This document shows positions 26,094-37,655 of a stretch of DNA of 64,000 nucleotides, one piece after another; the first letter of the stretch is position 1, and the number at the start of each line of letters is the position of its first letter. The stretch comes from Strobilurus pachycystidiatus (lineage: Eukaryota; Basidiomycota; Agaricomycetes; Agaricales; Physalacriaceae): NCBI GenBank assembly GCA_019915135.1, contig JAHLMK010000017.1:1215981-1279980 (forward strand), in the 5' to 3' direction. The translations under genes and the position numbers were made by a program. Under the pieces are notes generated by a model that was given only the letters and a program-made list of their open reading frames with translations, was not told the origin of the DNA and did no database searches.

Positions 26094-28053
26094 TCATCGC
26101 TCAAGATTTAGGATATCCCATAGCTGTGTTTTTGGTATTGCCTCTGGGAATGCCTTCCTCGCAAGTCGCGTCTTGGTCGCTTGCTCGTATGCATACGCCA
26201 TACCAATCAACTCAAACTCCGAGAAAGCGGACCCGAGGAAAAATATCCCGAAAGGAAGTCCAGGTGCAGGATAGACTGGCGTGGACCGCTTCTCCGTTGT
26301 GGTGTTATCGGGTAAAAAACCTAGAGGGACTGCCATTCTGTTAGCGAGGGGCCTCAATCTGAGCGACGTGTTGAAGACCAACCAGTGACGATAGGATATC
26401 CCGCGACCGCTAAAAGGTCGTGAGTGAGCTTGAAGACATCTGACAGTTATCAAGACCTACCGGATGGCTGCGGGCTGAAGAGCGAGTGAGGAAGTACAAG
26501 CGCGTCCAGATTGTGTCTTTCCAGAGCTGCATCGATTCCTCGCGTACGCCCTATCTCTAGATTTTCGGCCAGATCGGCAAAATATTTCGCATCGTAACCT
26601 GAGGTAGATTCAGCAGCAATGAGGCTATTCAGGTGAGCGAACTGGGCAAGTGCATAAGCTGAGCCAACTTACTCGTCCTGATTATCGTATGGCGGGCCCG
26701 GCAGTTCCAAATCTCTATGATCCAGGTTGAACTGAATCAAGTCGGATAGTGTGCGGACTCCAGATGGGCTCTCTGTAAGTTTAGATAGATACTCGTTAAG
26801 CCCAGTCTAGAGTGTCTCGCATCAGTTTTCATTAGCATATGTAGACGCTCAGCCGTACCTTGAACTCAACATGCGCCGCACGCATTTCAGCTTCACTCTT
26901 TCGCATAGCCCTCGAGGATGGGATATCAGCGGGATCGACAATCGTCGCGCCCAGATTTCGCATGACGTCGAGAGCTTTCTCGAACGCGTCAACTATGGGC
27001 TCTCCTTGTGGTACCAAGCCCTCTTCGAAGAAGGTTCGACGAGGAACACCGATTCGCTTCTTGTACAAAGCATTCTTCCGTAACGCTTTGGTATAGTCGG
27101 GGACGACATCAGGCTGGGCAAGGGTATAGTTATCGTTTGGGTCGACGCCGGAGATGATCGATAATAGGATAGCACCGTCCTCGACGGAGCGTGTCATTGG
27201 TCCGACCGTGTCCTGATGGGTGCTGATGGGTATAACTGTCACAGCTGATCATCGAACACAAACTGATAGTAGGAGCAACAGGTAGACTGACCGCCTGCAC
27301 GACTGGTCAAGCCGACAGTGGGCTTGATGCCAACCACGTTGTTCAGACTCGATGGGCATGTAATACTGCCGTCTGTTTCTGTTCCTAGAGTGACCGTGGC
27401 CAAGCCTATCGAAGCGGCCACACCTGACCCAGAAGACGAGCCGCACGGACTGGCGTTGGGATAGTACGCGTTCGTGGTCTGACCCCCTACACTTGACCAG
27501 CCAATGACTCGGCGATAGCCTGCAAACTCGGACATGTTCGTCTTACCTGATCCGAATCGTCTGTCAAGGGTGACAATCAAGAATCTCATGGAACCTACCC
27601 AGTATGATTGCTCCAGCTTTTCTCAATTTCTTGACAACACCTGAATCCTCGGGAACGACAGACCCAAGCAGACTGTACGATCCCGCTGTCGTGTTCATGC
27701 CTGTACGATACACGAGTCAGTGGATTGCAGGTGCCGAAAGGGAATCGTAAGACATCCTACCCTCCGATGCTGCCGTTGCAATATTATCCTGGCCGGAACT
27801 CGTCAACAATGCGGCTTCAAGTTTGATGGGAGTAGACCTTTATACCTTCTGGGACAAATACCTTGACGAGATCCACGCTAGTGAAATATCCAGCATCTAG
27901 TCCGGCCTGTAAGTCGCCGATGGATGCTTCGTACAGATCCGGAAGTTTCTGAGATTGGGAGTGATGTACGCGCTGAAGTGGTGTCTGGATGAGGCATGAC
28001 GCTTCCAGAAGCAGCAAGAAGAGGACTGAGAGGGCGCAAGTAAGTCTAGTCAT
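26094..28053 (-). pseudogene. Amidase-signature gene lacking a conserved N-terminal block
   Basis: Family: amidase signature hydrolases (Ser-cisSer-Lys). The start MTRLTCALSVLFLLLLEASC is a signal peptide. Seen in order: DLYEASIGDLQAGLDAGYFT, DNIATAASEG, KTNMSEFAGY, the Ser motif SPCGSSSGSGVAAS, TLGTETDGSITCPSS, GIKPTVGLTSR, HQDTVGPMTRSVEDGA, LLAVAGYPIVT/VPLGFLPDN and KAFPEAIPKTQLWDIL-stop. What is missing: between SVDLVK and DNIAT the family has roughly 50-60 residues ending in GIP-x-L-x-K, which supplies the catalytic Lys. Here only about 73 nt separate the two parts, and they look like an intron (GTATTTG...CCAG) and include an in-frame stop. The Lys before DNIAT would come from the wrong place. 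Probably an inactive, internally deleted gene; all other splices look intact. Confidence 0.7.
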
Positions 28054-28236
28054 AGCAGGAGCATGGACGTTCAACGCAAGTTGAAACGATCGTTGTGCAA
28101 GGGCGGTCACGACATCCCGTGCCTACAATACATGGGTCGGGGTGAGCTGATGTCGATTATGAACGCGCTTCGTCCGACGAGGCATACGGTACTTACGTTT
28201 CACTGGTGGAAGTGAAGAGCAGGTTCGGCCTTACAG

Positions 28237-28809
28237 CTAAGTCCGAGATTTCTGATTATTTACCGGAATAATAAGTAAAAATCTTAGTTGTTTATCTTGC
28301 CCATCTTCTCTGCCCCACTCACCGCAATCCCGGGGCGAATCGCTCTTGACTATTGCGTCCCGCGCCGCCTGTGACATCGCTGTGTCACCCCTCCCCCCTT
28401 GCTCATAGGCTTTACCCACCGAGAATATGTGCAAGTGGCTATCGACGATGCTGGCGAGACCATGAATTCGTCCGGGAAGATGCTTTGAAGATTGGGCGTA
28501 CGAGATGAGGGCAGCAAGATCTTGGAAAATGATGTGACGGACGAGGGCATAAGGCCCAAGGTCTGAGACTTGAGGTGTGTATTTGGCTACTCCCAAAGCC
28601 TCACTAACATTATTGACAAAGCGTACAGAAGATGAGCGAACTTTGCAGGAAGCACGATCTTCCATCTCATTCTTTCGTGTCTCCCCGCCGTCTTCAGCAC
28701 CTCGCGCACGTTGCCTTTCAATGATGAGACGCGGTTTCGGTCCCTGTGAACCCAACCCATCCCATGTCCGCCATTTGTGACGTACGATTGGCCCCGGCCT
28801 GCATAGCAT
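28237..28809 (-). CDS. Hypothetical ORF, no family recognised
   Basis: A 190-codon open frame without introns. The middle is plausible protein (QVSDLGPYALVRHIIFQDLA, SIVDSHLHIFSVG), but both ends are low in character and no homologue comes to mind. It lies between the amidase start and the wax-synthase-like gene. It may be chance. Confidence 0.25.
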   Translation of the reverse strand: MLCRPGPIVRHKWRTWDGLGSQGPKPRLIIERQRARGAEDGGETRKNEMEDRASCKVRSSSVRFVNNVSEALGVAKYTPQVSDLGPYALVRHIIFQDLAALISYAQSSKHLPGRIHGLASIVDSHLHIFSVGKAYEQGGRGDTAMSQAARDAIVKSDSPRDCGEWGREDGQDKQLRFLLIIPVNNQKSRT

Positions 28810-29105
28810 TGACCGCTGGTGTCCAGGTGCAGGACTCGGAGATAGATGGACGAGCTGCAGACAAAAGGAGGACTACCAGAGGACTACCATCTCCGGATGT
28901 ACATCATGCTCGTGAGCCGACGCCTCTCCGTCGCCCAGGGAGTGTTTGTGTCGTTAGTGCCAGCTTTGCGTCACACCTTGCCTGCCACTGACGTCTCATA
29001 GCCCGACCGACCTCAACAGCGTCGCCGCCAGGGTCGCATCCATGCCCGACGGACCGCCGTCCGCCGCGACCGGCTTATTGGATAATGCTCATCACTCGTC
29101 AGGGA

Positions 29106-29114
29106 TATATAAAA
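29106..29114 (+). promoter_or_regulatory. TATA box of wax-synthase-like gene
   Basis: TATATAAAA, 47 bases before the ATG at 29161. It argues against the upstream in-frame ATG at 29042 and for a start at 29161 with a short first exon. Confidence 0.5.
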
Positions 29115-29160
29115 GCAAAGTACGCGTCTTACGATACTTCATTCCTCTGTTTCATTTTCC

Positions 29161-30438
29161 ATGTCCTGGTCAGTTCAACCACCTCATTCCTTTCGCGAGG
29201 CTAATCGCAGAACCCAGCCCAGAAAGTGGCCTCTTCGCAGCTCCTTGGCCAATTGTGCAATTGGATGGAGGGACGTTTGTGAGGATAGTACTACCGGCGC
29301 ATGCGGGCTACTATGCACTCTCAATGCTCGTTACGCTCCCGGGTACACGCACCACGCGCATGGCGCTCCTTCCGCTGTGTCTCTTCCTTGTGTATCGGAT
29401 GGCGAGGCTGGACATTTCGGAAGGAGATCCGGCTAGAAACGCTGAAAATATGGGCTTGATGGTGTGTCAAATTCTTCACGTCCCTTCTGTGATGCTTATC
29501 CTTTCCAGACGTGGGTGGCCTTGGTCTCACTGCGCATGATTGTATGGGCCTTTCGCGATAAGCATTATACTCGCGTTGGGAAGAAGCGCGATCTTGCCAA
29601 GACTCGTACAGTCTCGGAGACGATCTGGGACGCGGGCGATCTTTGCTTCAATTTTCGCGGAATCGGATGGGATTGGTCCACCACCAATGCAGTCATCGTA
29701 CCCTCCAATCTCCCTATCGAATCGCCCGCCCGGACCCTCGCGTTCCTCAAGGAGGCTTTTCTTACGTGGTTGCGATGCGGATTAATATTCGAGGCGACAT
29801 ACTACATGATTTCCTTTCTTTTTGACGGGAGCGCCGACCTTTCTCTCCCACCCTTCGTCAAGTTACTCCTTCAAATCTGGTTATATCCCATCTCAACTTA
29901 TGCCGTCGTGGAGGGGCAACTGAAGGTGTACGCTGTTATCGGTGTGCTTGTATTCCGCCAAGACCCCGACGAATGGCCACAGCTGTTCGACGCACCGTGG
30001 CGATCGACGTCCTTGATAGAGCTCTGGGGCGTGCGATGGCATCAGTATGGCCGAGACCTGTTTTCCAATACCGGTGGGGTCGCACTAGGGTCTCTTTTCG
30101 GTCGAGTGGGATACGTGCTAGGCACCTTCGCGGCATCGGGGCTGTACCATGATCTCGGGGCATGGAGTTTGCAGAGAGAGAAGGGGATGTGTTGTTTCCT
30201 GTCGCCGTTGTTTGTGTTGAATGGGGTCGGGATGATGTTGGAGCATGTGTTCAAGAAGGTCACTGGGAGACGCGTGGGTGGCGTTGCGGGGCTAGTGTGG
30301 GTGCTGGTTTGGTCGATTGGGGGCGCGATCATAACGATGAGTCCGGAGTGCATGAGGCTTTTGTATCAATCTATCGAGGTGAATTGGGTTATGAAGCCCG
30401 TACATCTTGCCACGACCTTCATTAGTACGCTTGTTTGA
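29161..30438 (+). CDS. Wax-synthase-domain membrane acyltransferase
   Basis: Polytopic membrane enzyme of the wax-synthase/MBOAT-like type, expected to move an acyl group from acyl-CoA to an alcohol. The main exon carries the signature ELWGVRWHQYGRDLF, whose His is the presumed catalytic residue, within long hydrophobic helices (VGYVLGTFAASGLYHDLGAW, GLVWVLVWSIGGAIITM). Charged loop: DKHYTRVGKKRDLAKTRTVS. An intron removes 29462-29513 (ATG/GTGTGT...CCAG/ACGTGG), giving GLM-TWVALVSLRM. The start is inferred: ATG at 29161, donor TG/GTCAGT, acceptor AAAG near 29226, giving MSC-GLFAAPWPIVQLDGG in frame. Similar genes in basidiomycetes often sit in secondary-metabolite clusters, but no such cluster is visible here. 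Confidence 0.75.
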
Positions 30439-30756
30439 CCACATATCTTACCTAGAACTAGCACACACTGCAGCTTCTACAAGTCCTGCTTTCGTTGGCG
30501 AAGGTGTAAGATTTATTTCGTTTCCTTTTCCAGCTCAGTATACGTTAGCTTATCGGCGTCAGCTACGCATGCACTACAACAGGTCAGCTACGCATACCCT
30601 ACAACAAGGAGCGCGACAAGGCTCGACGAACGATACGTTCCCTCACATCTACCTCTCAAACTCCGAATTTTTTTGATTGGCTGGAAGTCAGTGGACGCGA
30701 ATGAGCATCTCATCATCTCATGCCGTTAACTCGAGGCTTCACACCAAGCCGTGACA

Positions 30757-31592
30757 ATGCCCGCCTCGCCACACCTCGAACCATTCTGTTCTCGATGCAG
30801 TCAGCCAGGCGATGATCTTAAACAATGTTCGAAGTGTGGGACAGTCCAGTACTGCGTACGCTTCACTAGGCGTTATTTACGCGCCACAATCTGACCTTTT
30901 CAGTCCAAGGAGTGCCAAAATGCCGACTGGAAGGTTCACAAACCGATGTGTCGCCCGTACAGCTCCGACAAGGTCTGGGGGATCAAGATCCTCTGTAACA
31001 GGGAAACAGGCTCGCGCGAGATGGCAGATCCCAAGCGCTGGCGGCACGCCCTGCTCGATACCAGCGAAAGAATTGTTACACGAGGGGAGATCCTTCCCGC
31101 TAGCAAGCTGTATGGCCTTCCTCTTGGGATCTACAGCGAGACGATCCACGGTGGGAAGCCAGAAGCTGACGGGGACGGGAATCAAACCGCGGTTTATCTC
31201 CGCATCGAGGTGAAAAACGGGTTAGCACCCACTCAGTAAGTATCTTGAAGAGACCTAAGGCTGGCGCTCTCTGACTGTGCACAGATGGCAGATGTCATCC
31301 CCCGGAAATGTACGTCGGTCTCCCAGATATCTGGTCCATACGTGACAAACCACTGTAGTGTTTTGTCTTCCGCCAAGACTTGAAACCCCTGACGCGAGAG
31401 GCTATTGAGGCTGTCTGGGCATTCCATGCAAAGTTGATCACAGATTCTTATGGTTGGGAAGAATCCGATGGTTGGGCTCCTGCCTCCCAAATCTTCACCC
31501 CGGGAAGCTTCCAGTTGTTTTACCGAAGTTACTATCAAGAGCAGCAGAAGAAAGGTCGTACAGAATTCAGACAACTGTACAGGCCGTTGTAA
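30757..31592 (+). CDS. Small MYND zinc-finger protein
   Basis: About 200 residues in four exons. The N-terminal MYND finger is complete: FCSRCSQPGDDLKQCSKCG, then VQYC-SKECQNADWKVHKPMC across the first intron (GTACGC...TTTTCAG). The remainder, with KLYGLPLGIYSETIHGG and AVYLRIEVKNG, is of unknown fold. The last exon starts after a CTGTAG acceptor and reads CFVFRQDLKPLTREAIEAVW to the stop at 31592. Tail to tail with the GMC oxidoreductase, with only about 75 bp between stops. Confidence 0.78.
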
Positions 31593-31666
31593 ATGGTGAA
31601 GTACCAAGAACGTATGATTTCCCTTTTGTACTGTAGCTTGTACTTGTTCGATATCGAGTCGTATTG

Positions 31667-33951
31667 TCATCTCAAGCACCCGTAATCGCCCTTGATGATA
31701 TCTGCAGCCCTTTCCGCAACAGCATATACAGGTGCACTTGTATGCGCAGCAGGCAACCTTGGCTTCAAACCATATCAGCACACATCTCATTCCCGGTACA
31801 GCGAAAACACTTACAATGACACTCGCATCGACGATCCTCAGGCCCTCCACACCCTTCACCCTCAAATCTGGATCCACTACGCCATACTTGGCTCCCTTGG
31901 GCGACATACTCGAAGTGGAGACGGGATGGAAGAATGAAACCGCATTGTTCCTGGCAAACTCGTCTATTTCCTCGTCCGTAGTGGCGTTATTGTTCAGCGA
32001 GCCTAGGACATATCCATCCCAGGCGGGAGCGGCCATAAAACGTCGCGCGCTCTTGATAGCTTCCCGGACAATGCGGAGGTCAATCTCTTCGGCGAGGAGG
32101 TTGGGGCTGACGAGGGGTGGTGCGAATGGGTCGCTGGAGTTTATGGACACAAATCCGCCTTCAACGAGCGTTAAGGTTATGGGAGTAGTAGACGAGGAGT
32201 GAATACCGACGTGACGATGGAGAGACACATGCTGTGGGGAAGTTCAGGTAGTTTCCTGACGCAGTTATGCTGTTCAATCCGTTCTAGCATAGCAGCATTC
32301 TTGTCAGCTTCGTGAAACACGTGCAGGGGATCACCCACCTGGAACAAGAACTCGTAATGTGCTGTCCCCTTCCCACTGGATGGATCATCGAATTCGTCCC
32401 AAATAGTCGCGTTATCTGGGATCCTCAACCAGGCTGCATGGTTCTCCGACGTGTCGACCAGCAATCCCGTACGATTTTCTTTCCATTCGTCCAGCCATTT
32501 ATCCAGTAAGGTTTCGTTTCTTATGACCGTATCCCATGTTCGAGTGGAGTTGACAATGAACGTCGAGGACACCCCAACGTGGTCGGTAAGGTTCTTACCC
32601 ACGGACGGCAAGTCGAGGAGAACCGGGATATGAAGTGACTTGAGGAGGGAAGCATCCCCAATCCCGGAGTGTAGAAGAATGTTGGGTGTATTGACCGAGC
32701 CGGCGGAGAGGATGATTTCCTTTTTCGCGCGGAGGGTTTTCAACGAGCCTATCAGGTAATTTCATCAGCACTGAACACGGTATCAGACGGTATCGAAGAA
32801 ACTACACACCATCACTCGCATCCAGAACTTGTAGAGCGCGGAATGCTTTGGCGCCATGTTTTGTTCCATGCGTCTGGAGAACTCTCGAAACCTTAGTATG
32901 GAGCAATATATCCAGATTTGTCCGATTTGCAGCCGGACCCGTCAAGTACGCCTTCGCACTAGACCGGGCCCCCGTATCAATCAGCGCTTGCACCCAACCT
33001 AGACCAGTTCATCATCAAGTCGATGCTTGAATGGTTACACGACCCGGGTCACTTACCAACGCCCAACTGCTTCCCCGAGTTCATATCCACCGCGTACGGA
33101 AATTCCGCTAGTTCGGTGGTCGTGATGATGATCCTCTCATCGATGGCCCTCGGGAATCCAGGCAAGCTAACGCCAATAACACCCTGCGACCCATGAAATT
33201 CAGGGAGATATTGGCCAGTGAGGTCGTGTCCGTCGCGTGGCAGGTTGAACTTTTCGCTCTAGGAGGGAGTCGATTGGGTTTAGGACAAAGAACAAGACAG
33301 AACACGACGAGCGAAGGAAAGCACCTTCATGAAATACGGCAACATACTATCCCATCCCCATCCATCGTCATTGGTCATCTTTGCCCAGGTGTTTATATCG
33401 TCGACTGAGCCACGAGTGTATACAAGACAATCTGAGTTCAGTCAGATGACCCGAGGTTTTAGAGACATGAGCATGATTTACTCACTGACTGAGGTCGATC
33501 CGCCAAGCCCGAAGCCAGTAGGGAAGGGCACACTGCGGTTATTCAGCCCAGGTTGCGCAATCGTTGTAAAGTTCCACGAGTAAGGTGTGTTTGGTGTGAG
33601 GCGCGTACAGAGGAGAGGTACGTCAATCGTTATATCGTCGTCATTGCTGCATGGGCGGGTTAAGTAAAGAATTCACGGACATGGAAGAATGATAACTTAC
33701 GCGCCGCCTGCTTCGATGAGCAGCACACTCAGCGACGAATTCTCTGTGAGTCGGTTGGCGACAGTACTTCCACCCGGCCCGGCTACGAACCGCCGTCGTG
33801 AGTGCGCTGCTACCAGAGCCGGACAATAGAACGTACCGCCAACGATGATGAAATCGTACGCATCCTCCAAAGTCTCCAACTGATTCACGTCTGTGTATCG
33901 CACACCAAAAACAGGTGTCGCTATAGCGGCGGCAAGGAAGAAAAAACGCAT
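31667..33951 (-). CDS. Secreted GMC oxidoreductase (aryl-alcohol-oxidase-like)
   Basis: FAD flavoenzyme that oxidises alcohols and makes H2O2, a usual partner of peroxidases and peroxygenases. Signal peptide [16 protein letters not shown]. The FAD motif [18 protein letters not shown] forms across an intron (GGCG/GTACGT...CGTAG/CC). Then [56 protein letters not shown] (GMC signature 2), [20 protein letters not shown] across another intron, the active-site His in [14 protein letters not shown], and a final exon with [19 protein letters not shown], giving the second catalytic His. Stop at 31667-31669. About ten introns, all in frame, so the gene looks functional. Exact class (aryl-alcohol, pyranose or other alcohol oxidase) not decided. 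Confidence 0.9.
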
Positions 33952-34928
33952 CTCGCAGTGTAAGAGCAGCTCAGAGTGAGAGAAGCAACGAGCATATGCT
34001 CGCCCTTATAAGTGGTTCCAGAAGAAGTTACGTCTGCAGGAGCCGATGGACGATGGACATCATCTGATTCCCAAAGCTTCTGAAGCCCCGGTTTCTATAC
34101 GCATCACGAGGAGTAGTGGGGTGAGAGCGCATTGGAGTGAATGGCGTCGGACAGTCGAACTGAGCTGGAGATTGGGTCTAACTGTCCGAAAGTAGCTTCG
34201 AAGGGAAGACTGAAGCCAGAGACCGCAAGATGGCTCGGCCCCGCTATGTACACAATGGTCGAAGAACACGCCCAGAGGTGAGATTAGGCTTGGCAGGATT
34301 TTCGTCGTAGGTCCCCAGTTTGAGCTTTGAATGGGAACTCGCATGTTCGCCACTATGTACCATGACGCTGCTATTGCCGCCCAGTGAGCGCGACTCGATC
34401 GGAACCGCTGACAGGTTTTCGCCGACTGACTTGAATTTGGAAGAAAGCGACTCTTCAGAAGGGCTGAGATGCATGAACGGCATTTGAGAATAAGGGCAGT
34501 TCTCAAATAAGAAACCTCGAGCCTTCGCGGAATTTCGTGCTTTGATTCCATATACCACAGCTATCTGCTTACTTGGATATTTGATTACTATTGCTGGAAA
34601 GACTGCGTTCACTCACTGTAGGGTTTGGCTTGAACAGAGGCCAGATTTGCACGACGTGGCCGTTGAAGGTAGAAAAGAAGGCTTGCGTCTCCGTGTGTAC
34701 GCCTGGCTCGTGACAAGCAAGGCCAATCATCATCAAAGAAACGCCCTTTTCCACTCCTTTTCCTCGCCCAATCGCTAGTAACGCCATCCAGAAAATGTTC
34801 CGGCAATTATGTCTGCTAGTACAGGCTACTACAAGCGCTGCCGCCTTCGCTTTTGGCCCACTGAATTGCGTAAATTGCATTCAACACTTCGGCTCGCACT
34901 TCCAGGCTGCAGGTGCTGGACACTGCGC
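33952..34928. other. Gap left of the LTR element, possible minus-strand gene remnant
   Basis: Minus-strand frames at 34244-34612 (SPSEESLSSKFKSVGENLSA, ending PLCT-stop) and 34569-34880 could be the cytoplasmic tail and last membrane part of an unrecognised protein. The region also holds the GMC gene promoter. No firm gene call. Confidence 0.3.
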
Positions 34929-35124
34929 TGTTGCGTTTAGGCTGTTCGGTCCGAACTCTGACCAGTAGATCATTGCATAGACTACGTACACGTGAAATTT
35001 ATCCCTTACTTTTACACCATCACTGCCGTCTTCATCGCCGTCCGGTCATCCCCCGAGTCCGCGCTTTCGCGCCCGTCTCATGTCGAGACGTTAATTCGTC
35101 CTCGCGGAATACCCGCGTTCAACA
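34929..35124 (+). repeat. 5' LTR
   Basis: 196 bp, TG...CA ends with TGTTG/CAACA terminal inverted repeat. One visible mismatch to the 3' LTR (C versus T near base 18, GGCTGTTCGG versus GGCTGTTTGG). Confidence 0.92.
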
Positions 35125-36045
35125 GGTTATGGGCCCCGGCAACTAGCGCCTCATCATCCTTGTTCCTCGCACCCTTCTCATTCCAACACCACTACCGTGT
35201 CGTTGTCTTCGAACGGTCTTCGGGTCTATTCACTCCCCACTTCTTCTATTGTCACTGCATTGGTGTCTACCAACGGTTTCCCCTTTATCCCCAGATTTCC
35301 TGTCCGCCAATCGCTTCCAACTTCCATCCACATCCATCGGCATCATCTCACACCGTGTCGGCATGCGCGAACGAGTGTTGTCTAACCCACGCCGGTCCTC
35401 TTCTCCCATTCCCTGCAGTAGCAAAATTCAATTCGACAATCTCTGTCCAGCATCCTTCATCCACCGGCTCTGTCCCTCCTCGACCGTGTTCGAACCAGTG
35501 GGAGTACTGCATTCCTCCATGACGTGCTCTGGTCCTCATTACAGCAATCCCTTTCCTCAGTGCCATCCGATATGGACTGACTTCCCCGACATCTTCATTC
35601 CTCCCTCTTGTGCTCTCATCCTACGACAAACTCCACCGTTAGTGCCATGCGATATGGACTTCCTGGTTGCTTCTTGTCCATTGTGCCACCACCGGAGTCA
35701 TTGCAGCCTTTGTGCTGTTGATGTTGACCTGCTGTGTCAATCCCCGACCACCAACACTTCTCTCCTCCCATTGGAGTCCCATGATCTGTCTTGTCAGTGC
35801 CTCCGGGCTGATCTCGACCAGATTCCAGCCTCTTCCATGCTGTCACATCTTTTGTCCATTCACTAGACAACCCCCTGGTTATCTTTGCCATCACAGGTTG
35901 TGTGGCGTCTAGACCTCTCCCAAGGTTAGGTCTGAGATCTTTCTATTGTTGTGTGCCACTATGTGGCTATCCTTCCCCTTCTTTGCATACTCGTTGTTTT
36001 TTTTGTCTTGTCTTAGAGTCCTTCGTTCCTCACATCCAGTGGGAG

Positions 36046-36241
36046 TGTTGCGTTTAGGCTGTTTGGTCCGAACTCTGACCAGTAGATCATTGCATAGACT
36101 ACGTACACGTGAAATTTATCCCTTACTTTTACACCATCACTGCCGTCTTCATCGCCGTCCGGTCATCCCCCGAGTCCGCGCTTTCGCGCCCGTCTCATGT
36201 CGAGACGTTAATTCGTCCTCGCGGAATACCCGCGTTCAACA
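36046..36241 (+). repeat. 3' LTR
   Basis: 196 bp, second copy of the LTR, preceded by purine tract GTGGGAG and followed by TGCGC, which completes the target duplication. Confidence 0.92.
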
Positions 36242-36246
36242 TGCGC

Positions 36247-37051
36247 ACTCCTCTTACAAGGAGGGAATTAGCTCGAACGAGGCGGTGGCTCCAGTTTTTA
36301 GGTGCGAAGATTTCTGGATCACTCAAATGTTTCCACGCACAGAATTGTCATATTGCCCTCTCCAGAGCAGCTAATTTACGGCGGTGCTTCGTGCTTTCAG
36401 ATGATCCGCAGCCCGTTGGCGAAACATACCATCAATCCACCGGACACGTCGCTGCCTTCCTCCTCTAAAGTATCGCCCACAATATCGGCTTCCAGCCCAA
36501 TCGCATCCATCTACGCGTCGCGTTCTTCCCGCTCTACTGTCTTTATTTGGCAGCTATTCGGACATGCCTTGCAATCTCTTCCCCGTCGTGCAGTCGACTG
36601 TAATCAAGGCCATCGTTACCACCGCCTCCTCCCCAATCGTACAACCCCCCGCGACTCGTCTCAACAACATCTCGCAATACGCTTGCACGCCGAGCTGTAT
36701 AGCACCTGTACTGTAGCCTGACTGTAGCTAGCTTGGTGTGATTATAACGCATCAGCAAGTCCTCCCGATTACTTTGTCCAGCTTTGTCCAGCTTTTCCCT
36801 GCCAAAATTTGATCCGAAAGCGCCAAAGTGACAGGCAAGAAAGCTATGTCCGAAAAGCCACAAGCTGGACCCCGGGTGAGGTCACTAAAACTCGCAAGGC
36901 GGGGTCCCATTCTCCGATAAATCTTGTACAAGTGCATTCATATTTGAATAGTATAAATTTTCATTTTCAAGTGTCTACGGGTTCTGACAGACGCACGGTG
37001 GCCACACAAAAATCACCAAAAAGCTCAAAAAGCCCAAAAGGGGAAAAGCAA
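36247..37051. other. Gap right of the LTR element
   Basis: Open frames on both strands, none with a family motif. A minus-strand stretch near 36510-36400 reads MDAIGLEADIVGDTLEEEGS and may be exon debris. A short tandem CTTTGTCCAG occurs near 36773-36793. Confidence 0.35.
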
Positions 37052-37371
37052 ATGGGGAGACTTGCTGATGCGGATGATCGGCTTGTTCAGCAATATGAAT
37101 CGATTCGTGAAATAGAGAGGAATGCCGGTTGTGCATCACTACAGGGTATGTGATTCCATTTCTCTGCTACATTTCAACTCTGAATATCTGTACAGAAGTC
37201 GTCATCGATATCACCTCGCAATCGCGCCAGATATTCAATGCTCGTTTCATCACCAGCGTCATGCTGCGTCAGCCGGTCCGTTCGAGGGAAATCGAACAAT
37301 CAGGCGGAACTTTCGCTGCCGGCAGAGTACCAATGATCATCTCGAGGCTCGAGTTCTTGCCACCGACTTGA
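37052..37371 (+). CDS. Possible small two-exon gene, no family
   Basis: ATG at 37052 opens MGRLADADDRLVQQYESIRE; a clean intron (CAGG/GTATGT...CTGTACAG/AAG) joins to EVVIDITSQSRQIFNARFIT and a stop at 37371, about 90 residues. The splice keeps the frame and both exons read like protein, but nothing similar is recalled. It overlaps the tail of a rival minus-strand reading at 37336-37655. Confidence 0.3.
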
Positions 37372-37655
37372 CCGGGGACAGGAGGTAAAAGAAGGTGAAT
37401 GAACCGGTGGGGAGGAGTTTCGGGTGGATGGTATTACTATTTGAAAGGTGAGGCCAAGGTTGGGTAGTGAAGGCGTCGAGTTTTGTTACGACGGTTTGAG
37501 TGGTTCAATCGAAACATATGTACATACTTAGCGCTATCGATATCCTCTAGTTCTCGCTCCTTCCATACGTCGTCAAACAAGGGCTTCATCACCTTCTTTC
37601 TTTGTACGGGAATCTTCGGCGCCTGAGGAGCGGATACAATTGGCGGAACCGTCTA
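37336..37655 (-). CDS. Possible 3' exons of an unrecognised minus-strand gene
   Basis: An exon bounded by TTATTAG acceptor and AA/GTATGT donor reads TVPPIVSAPQAPKIPVQRKK and then VMKPLFDDVWKERELEDIDS. After an intron ending CAAATAG, a final exon reads NNTIHPKLLPTGSFTFFYLL to a TGA near 37336. Splice sites are consensus. The 5' end (towards 37960) could not be resolved. It conflicts over about 35 bp with the plus-strand reading at 37052-37371, so at most one end is right. Confidence 0.28.

Larger units (their letters stand above)
34929..36241 (+). mobile_element. Non-autonomous Copia-derived LTR retrotransposon (TRIM-like)
   Basis: Two 196-bp LTRs (34929-35124 and 36046-36241) begin TGTTG and end CAACA and differ at one base by eye. 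A 5-bp target duplication TGCGC flanks the element (34924-34928, 36242-36246). Directly after the left LTR is GGTTATGGGCCC, one mismatch from the complement of the initiator-tRNA-Met anticodon arm, the half-tRNA primer site used by many Copia elements. Just before the right LTR is a purine tract GTGGGAG. The 921-bp interior has no gag or pol motif; its longest frame (35249-35866) is Pro/Ser/Cys-rich and looks non-coding. The near-identical LTRs imply a recent insertion driven by enzymes supplied in trans. Confidence 0.9.

Noticed and set aside
26330..26460. Suspected frame break near the 3' end of the amidase
   Set aside because: An intron from ACTG/GTTGGT to GGCAG/TCCC restores AGYPIVT-VPLGF in frame.
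29042..29160. Upstream ATG at 29042 as start of the wax-synthase-like gene
   Set aside because: It lies upstream of a good TATA box at 29106 and would add residues unlike the family; ATG 29161 with a 58-nt intron fits better.
32190..32290. Apparent frame change in the GMC oxidoreductase
   Set aside because: Intron C/GTCTAC...TTGAAG/GC joins VTSVFTP to RGFVSINS in frame; the gene is intact.
35249..35866. 205-codon frame inside the LTR element, first suspected to be gag
   Set aside because: Pro/Ser/Cys-rich without a zinc knuckle, nucleocapsid or protease motif; base composition of the whole interior is C/T-rich and non-coding.
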